A stretch of DNA of 64,000 nt, from the NCBI GenBank assembly GCA_022829145.1, contig CM040746.1, positions 16,989,290 through 17,053,289 of the forward strand, in the 5' to 3' direction. The translations under genes and the position numbers were made by a program. Below, one piece after another: positions 33,505 through 46,085 of the stretch (position 1 is its first letter; every line of letters begins with the position of its first letter). A model generated the notes under the pieces. The model ran no database searches, was not told the origin of the DNA, and was given only the letters and a program-made list of their open reading frames with translations. Source of the stretch: Albula goreensis (taxonomy: Eukaryota > Chordata > Actinopteri > Albuliformes > Albulidae).

Positions 33505-33605
33505 GGTGTGTCTGTGTGTATACGTGTGGTGTGTGTGTGAGTGTGTGTGTCCATGTGTGTACGTGTGTACATGTGAGTGTGTGTGTTCGTGTGTGTGTTT
33601 GAGAA
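33505..33605. repeat. GT-rich simple sequence
   Basis: Imperfect GT repeats with interspersed TACGTG, CATG and GAGTG units; the opposite-strand frames rich in His and Thr are translations of this repeat. Confidence 0.9.
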
Positions 33606-34642
33606 GGGGGAGAAGCATTGAGGGCATATAGGCTCCACTCCTTCAAGGCACACAGAGTTGATGCAGAACAAAGCCCAGTTTCTTTGCTGCAGATACGAGA
33701 CCTTTACTCTGTTGCCATTGCATGGAAACAGAATCGAACAGTACTAATATAACACAGAAGCGTTTTAATGCAAAGAAAAGCCGGATGTACATATTACTGC
33801 AGTGTGAAGGTAACATTGCTCCATTTTGAAAAGAAATTTTGAAAAATGTTGTTGAAAAGAGAAGCATCTCTCTACAGCAATTAGTCTGGTTGTCAGGGCA
33901 AAGAATATTGTTTATTTTTATTCAATGTGCCTGAAATAAAAATAATTCTTTTTTGGAGTCCTCAGTCCTCATTTAATATTACACAGGCAATTGAAGAGAC
34001 CGTAAAGTGTTTTTTTCACCATTTGTAAAAATGTCTATACATACAGTAAATACAGTTTGTTTAGCTTTTGCTCAATCCGTTCACACCACTGCACTTCATA
34101 TGACCTAAAATGTTTCTGTATGGAACCTCCATTCTTTCAAAGATAAACCAGGATGTAACATGACTATGGCAATCCTAATGTCGTCATGCCTGCAGGCCAT
34201 ACCCACAGAAAGCGCTCCAGACCGAAAAGGTCAAAACACCATCCGCATGTACTCAGTGAATCAGGATCCTCCCTTAGCTCTTGGACCTTGCTGAGGACCA
34301 CATACACCAGAGCAGAATTAGCTACATCCAGACCTGATAAGTGTATGCAGGGATCCCCACATCGCTGCACACTAGACTGCCAAGCAAAAAGCTAACAAAA
34401 AACTAAATCAGTAGCTTAGTTAGGGACTTTCTCCTTCTTTATGTTTCATTCTACCTGTAAAATTCCAGCCTGGAATTGAATGATGCCTTCAGCCAATGAT
34501 GGTGCGTAAATATCCCATAAAGTTTCTGACTGAGGGAGAATTGTTTAGTCATCAAAGTCCTACACATCAAAGTCTGATTATTCATTCATACATGTGTACA
34601 TACATGCATATTTAAGTACATGAGAACTGAGGTTGCTTTTAT
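33606..34642. other. Intergenic sequence
   Basis: No gene is recognised. Around 34170-34390 the composition is less AT-rich and both strands are open for about 68 codons, but neither protein resembles a known family. Confidence 0.4.
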
Positions 34643-34774
34643 TCATTTATTTTCACTAAGCAGGCTGAAGTGGATGTCATTTGGAATGATCACACACTGT
34701 TGGATCCCCTCGTGGATCACAAAGCCTTTGATGTCTTGCTTGTGCAGTTTGACAAAGTCATCGTGACAAGTGAC
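34643..34774 (-). pseudogene. Short coding-like block, possibly a LINE reverse-transcriptase remnant
   Basis: A 44-codon frame closed by stops at both ends shows strong purine-first, G/C-third codon structure in otherwise non-coding DNA. On the minus strand it contains HKQDIKGFVI and then IIPNDIHFSLL. In LINE reverse transcriptases the order 'DIKG-x-x-I ... [F/Y]ADD-[I/V]-x-x-x-L' surrounds the catalytic aspartates, so this could be a degenerate copy with ND in place of DD and one extra residue. However, the plus strand is also open (AEVDVIWNDHTLLDPLVDHK and onward) behind a splice-acceptor-like CACTAAGCAG, so an unrecognised exon on the plus strand is the alternative. Confidence 0.28.
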
Positions 34775-36440
34775 TCAGAATTTCTCTACTTATCCCACTT
34801 GTACTCTCTTACTACCCTTTTTGTCTGTGTACCATGACAAAAACATTGACAGAAAAGTTAAATAACTTATTTGTAGCAGTTTGAACACTACTTGGCCTTT
34901 ATTAATCGAAATCTACATTGAAAGTTTGCTGTCTGAAACACAGGTTATCGGAGACGCTTACAAAGGCGGTTTTTCAAACTCTGTGTAGAACAACAAGCTG
35001 CAGGGCTCAAATATTAGTTTTTTCAAAACAGCAAAGCATTTTTCCCAAAATACAGAGACATGCAATACCCTCACTGTGGACAAATGATTTATTTTGTGTC
35101 ATTTTAGCAATAACACAGATGACTCAGTTGAGTAATTTATCAAATTTGTACTATATGTGTATGCCATAAAATGACACTAAGTATCTATTGGAATTGAATA
35201 CAGTTGGCCTCTTATGCTCTCCAGATATACAAGGCTGTTCTTATTGAACATTTACCATAGCCAAATGAAGACACATTTTGTTGAATTATTGGTGTCAGTT
35301 CTTCAATAAAAAGATGAATTTGGAGTAAATGAGGGTGCAACTTTTTCCTTATTCTGTCAAATTGAGAATGTCAGCGTTAAAGAGCAAAGTGAAAAATACA
35401 CCAGCCTCTGTGCCAGGGATAGATGTAATGATATGGTAGGGAGATGTTAGAAAATGAGGGTACAATTTTACAATACAATAGTGTGTTATGGCACTACATC
35501 ATTCCATGTTGCATTAAAATAGCAGTTGATATATATTAAAATTCTTACAACCTAGCTCTCTGTTGCAGTATCTGCAGTGTTCAGCTCCAGAGTGCAGTGG
35601 TGGCCTCATTTATTTGTTCCATCTCTGGTTTATTCTGGTCAAGTGGACCATCCAACCTCACTCTCCTATCTCTGCCTGGGACAGTGGGGGAATAGGAGAG
35701 GAGTAAGGTATACAAGTGGGCAGGCTGTACTGTGCAAAGAGGAAGGTGCTTTGGTATTCCTCATTGAAATAGAGATCAATGGTTTGCAGCATTGGCATCA
35801 ATTGGCTGTGATCGTTGGCCAAAGCAGCTGTGGCATGTATTGTGCCCGCTCTGGGATGCAGGAAGCCCTGCATGTGTTCCATTCATGGGACTCCACCTCA
35901 GTTAAGAAAACTGACATAATAAATGCAATGCTCCCTTCTCAGGGTATCACCTGTGGTTTGGTATACCCACCCCACATTTTTTATTAGATAAGATCATAGA
36001 TCAAATTTCCTGGAAGCCAATGGAATCAATATTTGAAACACATGAAAGATCCCCACCCTTAAACCTTCTTTATTTATTTCTTTATGCCATTCATGTGAAG
36101 AAATTGGGCGAAGTGATTATCAGAGGCTTTGCACAGTTCAGGCAAGGCTGTCTGCTTGTTAAATCTACTCCCCTCTCTGACATCTTTCTTTGGCAGGAGG
36201 GTGGAATGAAGTCTGGGCAAAGACCTTATTTGTGATTCATGAGTGTGTGCAGAGTTAAGCAAGCTCAATGACTTGTTGATGGCTGCAGCTGCTTTACTAC
36301 CCTTCTCATCATTTACTGCATCTCCCATTACTGTTGATTCTGCTCAAACAATCAGTAGGGCAGTGAATGAGTCGGTGAGAAGGTGAGTGGGTTTGTTGGC
36401 CATTTGGTGGAAAAGGTTGTCATTTAATCAGTGGGTGAAT
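34775..36440. other. Intergenic sequence with unassigned open frames
   Basis: A plus-strand frame of 136 codons (35577-35987) overlaps a minus-strand frame of 74 codons (35658-35882). Composition here is more balanced than in the flanks. Neither product could be linked to a family. With the next minus-strand segment it may be part of an old transposon. Left unassigned. Confidence 0.35.
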
Positions 36441-36445
36441 GAATC

Positions 36446-36460
36446 TGAGTCAGTGACTCA
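36446..36460. promoter_or_regulatory. Inverted pair of AP-1-type sites
   Basis: TGAGTCA and TGACTCA lie as a perfect 7-1-7 inverted repeat, and a CAGTGAC follows at once. Each half is a consensus AP-1 (or Maf half) site. No promoter is visible nearby, and the surrounding 'gtgaatgagt' repeats could have produced the pair by chance. Confidence 0.3.
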
Positions 36461-36718
36461 GTGACCGATTCTGAACTGAGGGTAAATGTAGTGTAACTGC
36501 TCATATGAGTGAGGTCTGGAAATATTTGTTATTCTCAGACAACTTCTGATTAAACTTGAGTGAATGATTAAATGTGTACCAATGGATAAGTTAGTGAACT
36601 TGCCAGCTATCTTGCCTAAAAGGCAAAAAGCCCCAAGATAATATCTTGATAAATATAGAAGTAGGGAGAAAAAGGCCTTCAGACCTGGCCAGCTCAGTGG
36701 AAAATACAAAAGTTTATT

Positions 36719-36885
36719 CCTGCGGGTTGCTGCATACTCCTTTTTAATGTCAGAGTGAAGATCACTCAACTGTTTGATTACATCCCTGCACTGATCAATT
36801 ACTGAGCTGACAGAGGCAAGGGTATCACTCACCAATGGTGTACTCCCATCAAGTCTTGATACAAATAATGTTTTCAGCCCTCAGA
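36719..36885 (-). pseudogene. Unassigned helical protein fragment
   Basis: On the minus strand a continuous frame reads KTLFVSRLDGSTPLVSDT followed by LASVSSVIDQCRDVIKQLSD and LHSDIKKEYAATRR, a heptad-like amphipathic helix. The downstream remainder of the frame loses this character. The style recalls the C-terminal helical parts of Myb/SANT-like transposon proteins, but I cannot identify it. It has no start codon in context. Confidence 0.22.
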
Positions 36886-36889
36886 CTCT

Positions 36890-39014
36890 TTGTTCCTTGT
36901 TCATAGTCCAAAACCAGCACCTGTCAATGTCAGTAACACACACTTCCTCCTTCACAATTGTCTGCTCTGGCCCAGTCCTTTAAGAGAAATTAATTCACTG
37001 AAAAAAGGGAAAAGCAGGAGAAACCATGTTTAGACCTCAAATAATCAGATGAAGCCCATTCTGTCAGGTCTATAATTGTATGGGAGTTTTACTTTTGTAG
37101 GCCTTTCTAATGTTCAGTTTCAAACATTTCTTATTCTTTTTTTCAGTGGCAATTTTGACGCATACACATAGTAGTGCAGAAGTGTATGTTTCACCTTTCA
37201 CATTGCTTTTTTGAGTACTCTGTAGATTTGACAGAAAAAGAAGGGGAAAGTAATGTAATTTGATTTGTTTCAAAAGTTTTGCTACTAGAACTGATTGTGT
37301 TTGACAACTTTTAGCTCAGAAATTTAAGTCTCCAAAGATAGCTTGTGTTAGAAGCCTGGTTCTATATAGCAGGTGTTTAACAGATGCCAGAAAGTTTGGA
37401 ACAGCTGCTAGGAGTGTAAAAGAAAGAGGATGATGTCTATAAAACTATGTTTTAACCATTTGAAGCTTACCCGAACAACAATGATGGGACCACGTTACAT
37501 GACTTCTTTTACTTATCAGACAACCAATAATGTTCTAATTCACAGTGGATGAAGGTTCCTAATTATCTGTTTTATTGTCAGCATACAAATTCTATATAAA
37601 CCAGTCTTTTTTGAAATGGTAGATGCTAGATCTCATGTGTTCATCATATGAAAGTACTGTAGGCAGCAACTAGCTGCCTAAATGATCTTAAAATAATTGG
37701 CTGGGCCTGTCTAACTTGCATGGAATGTCACCTCTCAGACAAAATAGGAATATTCTCTTTCATATAATAAATGTATCTTAACTTTCTTAAGTGAGCTCTG
37801 ATACACAGCTAGAAAGAATTATTCTGGAAGGGACTGGTGCTCAAAAAATTTGCCCAAAAGTCATCCCTATTGTTTGCTGGATGGACCCAAGTAAGAGTTC
37901 AGGGATGCACCCTCTACTGCAATCTCCTCATATATGTATGTTTTAACTTGGTTGCGTGTAATTGGTATACAGATGTGGGGGAAAAAACCTACAGAAAACA
38001 CATTTTCATCCTGACGGATCTTCCACGTAATGTCATCCCTGTTTATTGCTATATATTGTAGTATATATTGACTGTAGTATTGAATCACTTTGTTTATCTA
38101 AATAAAAAGGACTCTTGGCATCTGTGAACATATCAAGCTGGCTTAAGCATCAACTCCAGAAGATGGCTTTATTAGTTTATTGAAGAAGGTACCATTAATA
38201 AGTAAAGACAATTATCCAGGGTTTCTTGTGTGTTCTTTGCCATTTGGCACTGTGATGTACTTCCTGTAAGTCAAAGCTAGTCTCCTATTAACAGATGTAT
38301 TAAATCTACAAAACACAAACAACTGAATAAAATATTACGTGTGAATAAAACAACAAAAAATACATTATTACCAGTTAGGTGTAACAACAGCAATGTGTAA
38401 ATATGGACATGACCCAGACAGAGAGCATTATTGCGTCTATTTTAGCTGTTAACGTTTTAACTATTTTCACTACTGCAGAATTTAATGTGCAAAGTGATCC
38501 AGCGTTGGGCTTTAGAATTGTTAGGAGGCTACCAAGGATGATTTAGTGTGTAATTTAATGCAAAAACCAAGAGAGGACTGACTGAATGACAACAAACTCT
38601 GTAGGCAAATGACTACGGTATAACAATAACATTAGAGATTTAACAACACTTCCACAGCAGGCATAATTGTGAATGCTGGAAAGAACCTCACATTACTCTA
38701 CCACAAGAGCAACCAGCAGGACCCCCAAATGTGACATAAGAAACCCCATTCTGTGGCAAAGTGCAGGTCTAGCTCTTTGATGGAAGAATGTGTTGTAAAA
38801 CTCGCTTCTTTCTCACTGCAGATGCGTGAACATCAGTAGTGTTTTGAGGTGTAACATTTAGAGGCTAATGCAAGATACTAGGTGCAGTTTATCTAACAAC
38901 TGAAGCAGTAACAGCAGTTGAAATGGGCTGTGCTTCCTGACTGACAGAACCCTTATCTTATTCAGCCGTACCCCTGATATTGACCACTGTCTCACAGAGC
39001 TAAACTACACAGCC
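36890..39014. other. AT-rich intergenic sequence
   Basis: No gene, RNA or named repeat is recognised. Confidence 0.45.
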
Positions 39015-39232
39015 CTGTGTGACAAGCTTAGCTCAGTGGAGTGAGCCCTGCACCTGTGAGAGAGGAGGGACTAATCTGACAAATATCTGTTTGAGGTACT
39101 GATCTATCCAATAAGCTGCATTAGTATTGCCTGTATTCGGTGCGTATATCTTTGTCGTATGGAAGCATGTGTGCTGTACTTTGTAAGTTCTCTGGATAAG
39201 GTAAATGATTGATGTGCTACATTATTGCAATG
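39015..39232 (+). mobile_element. tRNA-derived SINE with L2-type tail
   Basis: An RNA polymerase III A-box (TAGCTCAGTGG, 39029-39039) heads a tRNA-like stretch with a degenerate B-box region near 39065-39080. The 3' end carries TTTGTAAGTTCTCTGGATAA followed by GGTAAATG, the L2-type LINE tail. The order tRNA head, unrelated body, LINE tail defines a SINE. It is mobilised in trans by an L2-clade LINE. The deletion in the tail (missing AGCGTCTGC) and weak B-box point to an old copy. The copy ends directly at the TG array. Confidence 0.65.

Positions 39233-39233
<1 letters not shown>

Positions 39234-39311
<78 letters not shown>
39234..39311. repeat. (TG)39 microsatellite
   Basis: A pure TG run of about 78 bp, followed by a short imperfect GGTGTGTGTTGG. 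The purity implies high current instability. It is fused to the 3' end of the SINE. Confidence 0.97.
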
Positions 39312-39318
<7 letters not shown>

Positions 39319-39613
39319 TTGGTTTGCTTGAGAATATATTTCCTATTCCTTGTGTTTGTATGCTTGTAAGTGTTTATGTATTTTCAATTTTCCCATTTTA
39401 CGGTCAAGGATATGTTTTATGATTCCGGTTTTTATCCATCCAGATACAGAAAAGAAAATAGCTGTTGTGTGCATCACAGGGTGAGGGTACATACACAGAT
39501 AACCATAACTAAGAGCTTACACTCAGAGTTTGGAGAGTGCACACCATACAGAGAGCCATATTAAAAAGAGGAGATCTTCAATCCAAGGGCAGCACTAAAT
39601 GAACAATATATTT
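39312..39613. other. Intergenic sequence, nothing recognised
   Basis: Apart from the frame running out of the TG array, there is nothing recognisable. Confidence 0.45.
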
Positions 39614-39641
39614 TGGGCAATGGGTATTTACCCATTGCCCA
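39614..39641. repeat. Perfect 12-bp hairpin
   Basis: TGGGCAATGGGT and ACCCATTGCCCA are exact reverse complements separated by ATTT. The stem is too perfect for old AT-rich DNA. It is short for a microRNA precursor. No Rho-independent terminator context is relevant in a vertebrate. It may be the terminus of a palindromic mobile sequence or a regulatory hairpin. Confidence 0.7.
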
Positions 39642-42600
39642 TAATAAATCTGAATATCAGGATTATTTCCTAACAACAGACAGTTTAATATATCTGGTGA
39701 TAGCATTGCACATATAAATGTACAAACGTTTTTGTGGAGTTTGAATCATTTCCCTGTCTTGGTCTTTTTTCATTATCGCTGTAAAAAGTGAGACCATGTT
39801 TGTGTAAAGGGAGCTGATCTGACATTGTAGTGTCTCAGCCTGTGAACACAGAGGTGCATTCACTCCATATTTAGATAACGCAAATAACTGCTGACAATGA
39901 ATTGTGTCGATCTTTCTATGAATCAGCACTGTCATCCTCGTCTGCTCAATGTGTGAAAATAGAGGGGCTTTTTGCTATCAAAGGCCCTCAAGAAAAGGAA
40001 ACCATTTACAAACAGTTTAAAGAGTAACAAATACAAAATATGTGCTGAGAAAAATGCAAGAGAAAACAAAGAGGGTTGACCTCCATACTTTATGTTGCAC
40101 CCATCATTGTCTTTTTAAAGGTAAAAAGATACTAATGAAGGATAAATTCAAAGAGATTATGCAGGACACAGTGTGTGGGAGTATTTCCTCTCTTTTCAGT
40201 AGAGAAGAAAACAGTAAAACAATAGCACTTCATTAAAGTCAAACTAGGATCTGAGCTTCTTAAAAAGGTTTTTTTTGGTTGTTTCCCCTGAGAGGTAAAC
40301 AAGACATGAAATTCCAAACTGAATTATTAAGACTTCTCATATAGATGATAAGTGATAATTGGTTCTACAGTGGATAAGACAGACATTAATGCTATTTTCT
40401 ACCTCGTCACCAGCAAACCACCCAATCCCCCTTCCCAAAACCCCCAGCTCCCTAAAGACAGATGCTATGTCTACATCAAATCAAAATGCTATAATATTTC
40501 TTGTTACCACTTGACACCCACGTAGTTCCCTCAGGTTGCATTTATATATTCTAAAAGTGCCCACTGCCATGGAGAAAATGACTTTATCAGAAATGTGATT
40601 CAAATCAGAGTCCAGATGGAAAATAAAAAATTAACCCTGTAAATCCCAACCATTCCTGGACAAACCTAGCCTGTACCACAATCTCCTGTGGTATTGCAGA
40701 ATTTTAATGCCACATATATGCAGTGTTTGAAGGGTGTAAAAACCAATAGAATTTGGAGATGAAAACAAGGCATACATTTCCCTGGGCAGAGTGGGAGAGG
40801 AAAAAAAACTCATTCTCACTGACCTGTCTTTCTGTAAGAGTGTTTTCACATGCTGCTTTGACAAATCCCTCAGCTAATTCACAGCCAGAACAAAAGAAGC
40901 CCATCTGCAGCATCACCTGCATTCAGGCAGGATGATCACATCTGCCACTAACCAGTACTCACTGACCTCCAGAAATGTATTATTCCTCAGTCAGTGGATA
41001 ACACTGCATGAAACATAAAATAGCAAAGGCAGCCCATGAATGGATGACATCAGTACAAATACATTTAGGCCAATTGTTTTGAACATTTTTATTTTTGATT
41101 CACTCCTTCTTGACATTTGCAGAGGAATAAAATGGGTGGGAGAACCCGTTGACAAGAGACAAGGAATATATTTAAGGTGGATAGGGAGGGGATGGGAAGG
41201 GCTTGAGAAAGATTTAACTTCAAATTTGGATATGTTATTTAGGTCTTGAGTGATATTCTCGGGCTTCTTGAATTCAATTTTTTTTTAGTGATATCATACC
41301 TTTTATGTCTTAACCCCCTTCTTTTTCACCCAATGAATCTTCCCTCCCTAATTTTACATCCAACTTTTAAAATAACATTTATTATTTTATCTATTCACCC
41401 CATATTTAACATGGTTTGGATGGTTCACTCTGAGTGTGAGTAGTGAGTAGTATAATGGGGACAGCACCAATGCCCTTGGTGATGCCATAATCAGTTATGT
41501 GCTACATAAAGACTCCCAGTTAAGCCATTACTACCCTAAGTTCTTCAGCCAGGTACAACCCATACCTCCTGCTATTTGTATATAAGAACATTGTTATCAA
41601 ATACAATAATTTCTTTGTTACCCCATCTCTGTCTCAGTTTGATATTTATTAGTGAGATTTTAGAAACATGTGAGGCTGGAATTCTGTTCCCCAAAAGAAC
41701 AGAGGTGACAAGTTATTATTTTATTAACATGAAACAAGTAGGTTTGGAAAGTCACAGAGAAGTAAAAGTGTGAAAAAATGTCTCTGTGTGGGGCAAACTT
41801 TCTTGACAGAGTGCCATAGTTATTGCAGGTCCATTAATGTGTATGGCAGCAGCGGAAGGGAAAGAGATTAATAAGTAAGCATTTCAACAGAAAATTATGT
41901 GTAACAGTGACTTCCCAAAGGAAGGTTTCACCACGCAATGATACATCTTTTGTCTTTCCAGAGAAATCTAAAATCTCTGCTCAGTATCTACAAGGATCTT
42001 TTGAGTCTGTTCTGAAAAGAGAGCTATAGGAGCACCAAACAGAAAGAAAACAAATATTTTTAAAAATGTGATATTTTGAAAGTCAATAGAGATACATATG
42101 AGAATTTATACTGAGAAAGTACTGTATTGATTTTCATTCAATAACTATGAATGATGTTTTTGGTGTTGAGTTTGGATATACCCAATCTTCAAATATATTG
42201 TAATTAGGATTCAGAATATTGAAATATTTCAAAACTACTATGATCAATTGCGAGGCATCATTTTCCAGAGAGAAGAACATTAAAACTGCAGCTATGCGTG
42301 ACAAGTGTTCCATGAATAAATGTTATGTTTGAACATAAGTCTAGCGCAGCTCAGCCCTTAGTGATACAGCAAATTTCCTCAACTTTTTAAGTACATTAAC
42401 AGGTAAGCATCAAAACCACATTTATTGTTTAAAGTCTAATTTCAATGAACCAGAATGTTCTTCATATTATTGAGAACAGTGGTAAACTTCCCCTTAAAAA
42501 TCTTCAGTCCACCCCTGTAGTGACAACCTGCTTTTGCCGTTTTAAATCTTCTGCATGGTGTATACAGTTTGGGTCACAGACCTGCATTTAACCTCATTTT

Positions 42601-44935
42601 CCATTTCCTTCTCTCATCCTTTCAACGGTGAGTTATGCAGAAAATGGACTTTAAAATGCAGGTCTGGATTCAGCCTTTTATTTTTCATTTTTAGCACTGT
42701 ATGAGAAAGCATAATATGTATGTATGGTGTACTGCTGGATCACCATACTTGGTACTTCGTGCTGTACATGAATGAAGCCCCAGCAACAGTGTTTTCCTGA
42801 TTTGAAGGTTATTTCATTAATCTGAATGCTGACCTTTTCATAAATCCCCATGTTTGATAGTAGTAGTAGGTGTATTTAATGCACATTTGATTAGATTTAT
42901 TATTCTCATTCTTGAGTAGTTAGCTTTTTATTGCTTGACTTTGGTTGATGACTTACTCTTACTCTTGACTCAATTAATATTTCCTTCCAACTTAAACAAA
43001 AATGAATTTTTGCAGCTTTGGGGTTTTTAGTTTTTATTTGCCCAATCTACTTTGCTAATGAGTAAAGTAGATGAGTTTTCCCAGAATCAGCTCCATTTTG
43101 TCATCGATATATTTGTTTTAAAATGTAAAGATAGCCTGTGTTTGAAGATAGCCTGTCCCATTTTTGTTGTCCTTGTTTTATGTGTAGGTTGATACGAAAT
43201 AAACAAACTGCTATTTGAGATGATAAAAGACTTAGTGCCAGACTCCATGAAATTGCCTGAGAACTGAGCTGCATGGGCGGGTAAGGCACAACTTCCAATA
43301 GCTGGAGTGACTCCATCTTATCCCTTGCTTGAATTGTAGGTTTATTCCTTTGGTAGAAGGGCCATTAGTGCTAACACCATGGGGTCTAAAGATAATATTA
43401 AGTCATAGATAACACTACATATGCATACACTATTTACCATTATATACACACTTTGGTAATCCATGTAAGAAGTCATTCTTAAGTGTGGGCATGACAAAGC
43501 TCATTAACAGAGGAGTTATGGCAGTGCCTGTAGAGATGTTGAGGATTTATATATAAATATACAGAGATAATATTTTACTGCACATAAAGGGTAAAATTCC
43601 AATGCCTGGCTCAGAGGACCTATAGGACTCCATAGCTGGAGTAAGCACTTCACTGATCATCTCACTGGGACAGGAAAGCTATGCTGTTCCATAGGCCTGC
43701 AGACCTATTTACACCTGTTCCCACCTCTGCCATCCAAGTGCCAGTGGCAGAAAGGCAAACAGAGTTGTCTGACTTTCATGTGTCCCATCCTGGGGAGCTT
43801 AGAAAAACAAACTGATAAGTTGTGCAATGTTGACAGTGAGTGGAGTTGGGCAGGGAAATGGTACAATGGTTTTGGAAAGGCTGTGCTGATGTTAAAAACG
43901 TGAGGCGTGGCCCACAAGATGTTGCATTCAGCTAAAGCTCTGGCACTTAAAATGCCCAACAAATGGGAGAAAACATATATCAAAATGTAATGCAAAACAT
44001 TGCAAACCATTTTCAGTAGACACACCATTCCATGGGGAAATATAGAGAAAACATTCTGTTCTTCAATAAGCTCCAAATAGTGACAGTGCTGAGCAAGACG
44101 GTTGGTCCTCCTGGACAGCACACAATAGACAAATGACATTGCTTGTGCTGGAAGCTTTAGAATAGCCAGTGTTTTCTCTTACCTCTTTTCACAAGGCCAG
44201 TTCCTCTGGTCAAGTAGACATATGAAATCTGCCTGAGCCAGCTGCTCATTGTATGAGGGAAGTCTTTGTCTGGGACTGTGAATCTAGGTCTGACTATTCT
44301 TTCCCTGCCAAGTGTCACACAGCATATGACCCTGTACTACAATAATACAACAGCTAAACTGTCATGCTGATGCACTGTAGACTGAAGTGAAAATATTAAC
44401 GTTTCAGGTATGCAGAAAAAAATAATTGGATGACATTTTAATGACAAAAGTTTGACTTGACATACAGTACATATAATGAGTACCGAAACAGAAAGCTTGC
44501 CATGGGTTTGATCCCTGGCACTTACAAAACAAAGACAGAGGGTCACCTTCTATCTAAACAATTATTTCTTCATAAATTATAATTCATAAATTAATCTTGT
44601 GGTAAAGTAGCTCTGTATTTTCCACAAGAGTCCAGAAAGAATGCCAGACTTATTACAAATCTAAAGCCAAAGTAACATGTCTTTCTGCCAAGATGGAAGA
44701 TGAGTATGAGCTGCCAGTACCCATTTTAAAAAAGAGGAGATCAAAGAAGGCAAAATAAGAAACAGAACTGCAATCTGTAGTTACAGTAAAAACATATATG
44801 ACTACCTTTACTCAGGAGGAGGTCAATTTTGATCAAATGCATATTTGCAACATTGTATAAAAACGGATATGACAAAATGCCTGTATGCTTCTCATAAATC
44901 AATGTGAAATGAATGACAATTCAGGCAATGGGAAA
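39642..44935. other. Long AT-rich intergenic stretch
   Basis: No gene, RNA or clear repeat is recognised in about 5.3 kb. The longest frame (144 codons, minus, 43705-44139) has no family resemblance. GCCATGGGTTTGATCCCTGG near 44498 looks like an isolated tRNA T-arm without the rest of the molecule. Confidence 0.45.
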
Positions 44936-44939
44936 GGAT

Positions 44940-45025
44940 GAGCCGAAGCTATTAATACAGCATTAACACTAGTAATACTGCATTAATACTGGTAATACTG
45001 TCTTAAACTGGTAAAACTAAACTGT
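44940..45025. repeat. Short degenerate tandem repeat
   Basis: Units of about 21 bp built on 'ATTAACACTAGTAATACTGC' recur three to four times (ATTAATACTGGTAATACTGTC, then TTAAACTGGTAAAACT). Confidence 0.55.
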
Positions 45026-46085
45026 TATTGTCCTTGCATTTTTTCAGTATTTGTCAAGTTCGCCTTCAGACAATATATTAGAGCTTTCCACTGAAACATG
45101 TCAATTAGAATTGAGCAAATAAAAGTCATAATATATTAATAATATATTATGTCATAATATTTAACATCTCATATGAAATTCTTTTCACTTCTCATCCTAT
45201 GAACTCATATGAACTCATACATGCTGGCTATTTAAATAAGGAACAATGTTACTTCTCTGCCAGAACTTTGTTTCGAATTAAAAGAAAAATTGATAGGACA
45301 GCTCATCTACTGATCTGCTACACTACGATGCCCAGACCATCAGTCAGAAAGCATGTTCAGAAATTTGCTTAAGCCAAAAGGCATGTTTGCCTACATCAAA
45401 GGATTGCAACATTAAACTGGCTTCCAACTAATCTAGTTAGCCAACCAACTTTGGCCACTTCTTCCCTTCCAGCTGCACTGGTTTTAATGGCTACCTCTTG
45501 TGCGACCATAATTAAACACTGTTTTATTTTATTTAAATATATTCAACACACATTTTCCTTTCCTTGCATTGTCGCTTCTTGCAATCATTTAAAACATAGT
45601 TTATGGAATAAATGAATATGTTTACAGCAGAAAATAATTAATATTATCATTATTTGTAGTACAGCCAATTTGAATTTGTGGTATGTTGTAAGGAAGTCAT
45701 GAATTTAAAAGGTTACCAATATTTTCTAACATTACTGCTTACATGACTACTGCAATAATTGTTGGGGACCAACTATTCTGTTTTTGAAATTTGGGGGAAT
45801 TTAAGATTCTTGTAAAAAACGTGACTTGATTGTCCGTGATTGTTTGGCTTTCCTGTCCGTTTATTGTTTCTATTATATAAAATTTCCCTTATTGTTGGAG
45901 AGAAGGGTTCCTACAATGTTTATAGTATATAGGGATAAAAATGGGATCAAACCCTTGATTGGCAGTTATTGGAAATAAATATTTTCTGGGAGAAATGTAG
46001 TCCAATAGTCCTGTAATCCAGCTAGATTTTCTGAAAAAGTATTTTGATAATAAATTCCAAAAATTGCCAATAAATTTTGAATGTA
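45026..46085. other. AT-rich intergenic sequence
   Basis: AATATATTA repeats around 45130 and a 13-bp direct repeat (ATGAACTCATATG / ATGAACTCATACA) near 45200. No gene is recognised. Confidence 0.4.

Noticed and set aside
35577-35987. Plus-strand open frame of 136 codons
   Set aside because: Overlaps a minus frame and matches no family; kept only as an unassigned segment.
43705-44139. Minus-strand open frame of 144 codons
   Set aside because: No domain, codon bias or initiation context; length is within what chance gives in 64 kb scanned in six frames.
44490-44520. tRNA gene suggested by GGGTTTGATCCCTGG
   Set aside because: An isolated T-arm without other arms or an A-box upstream.
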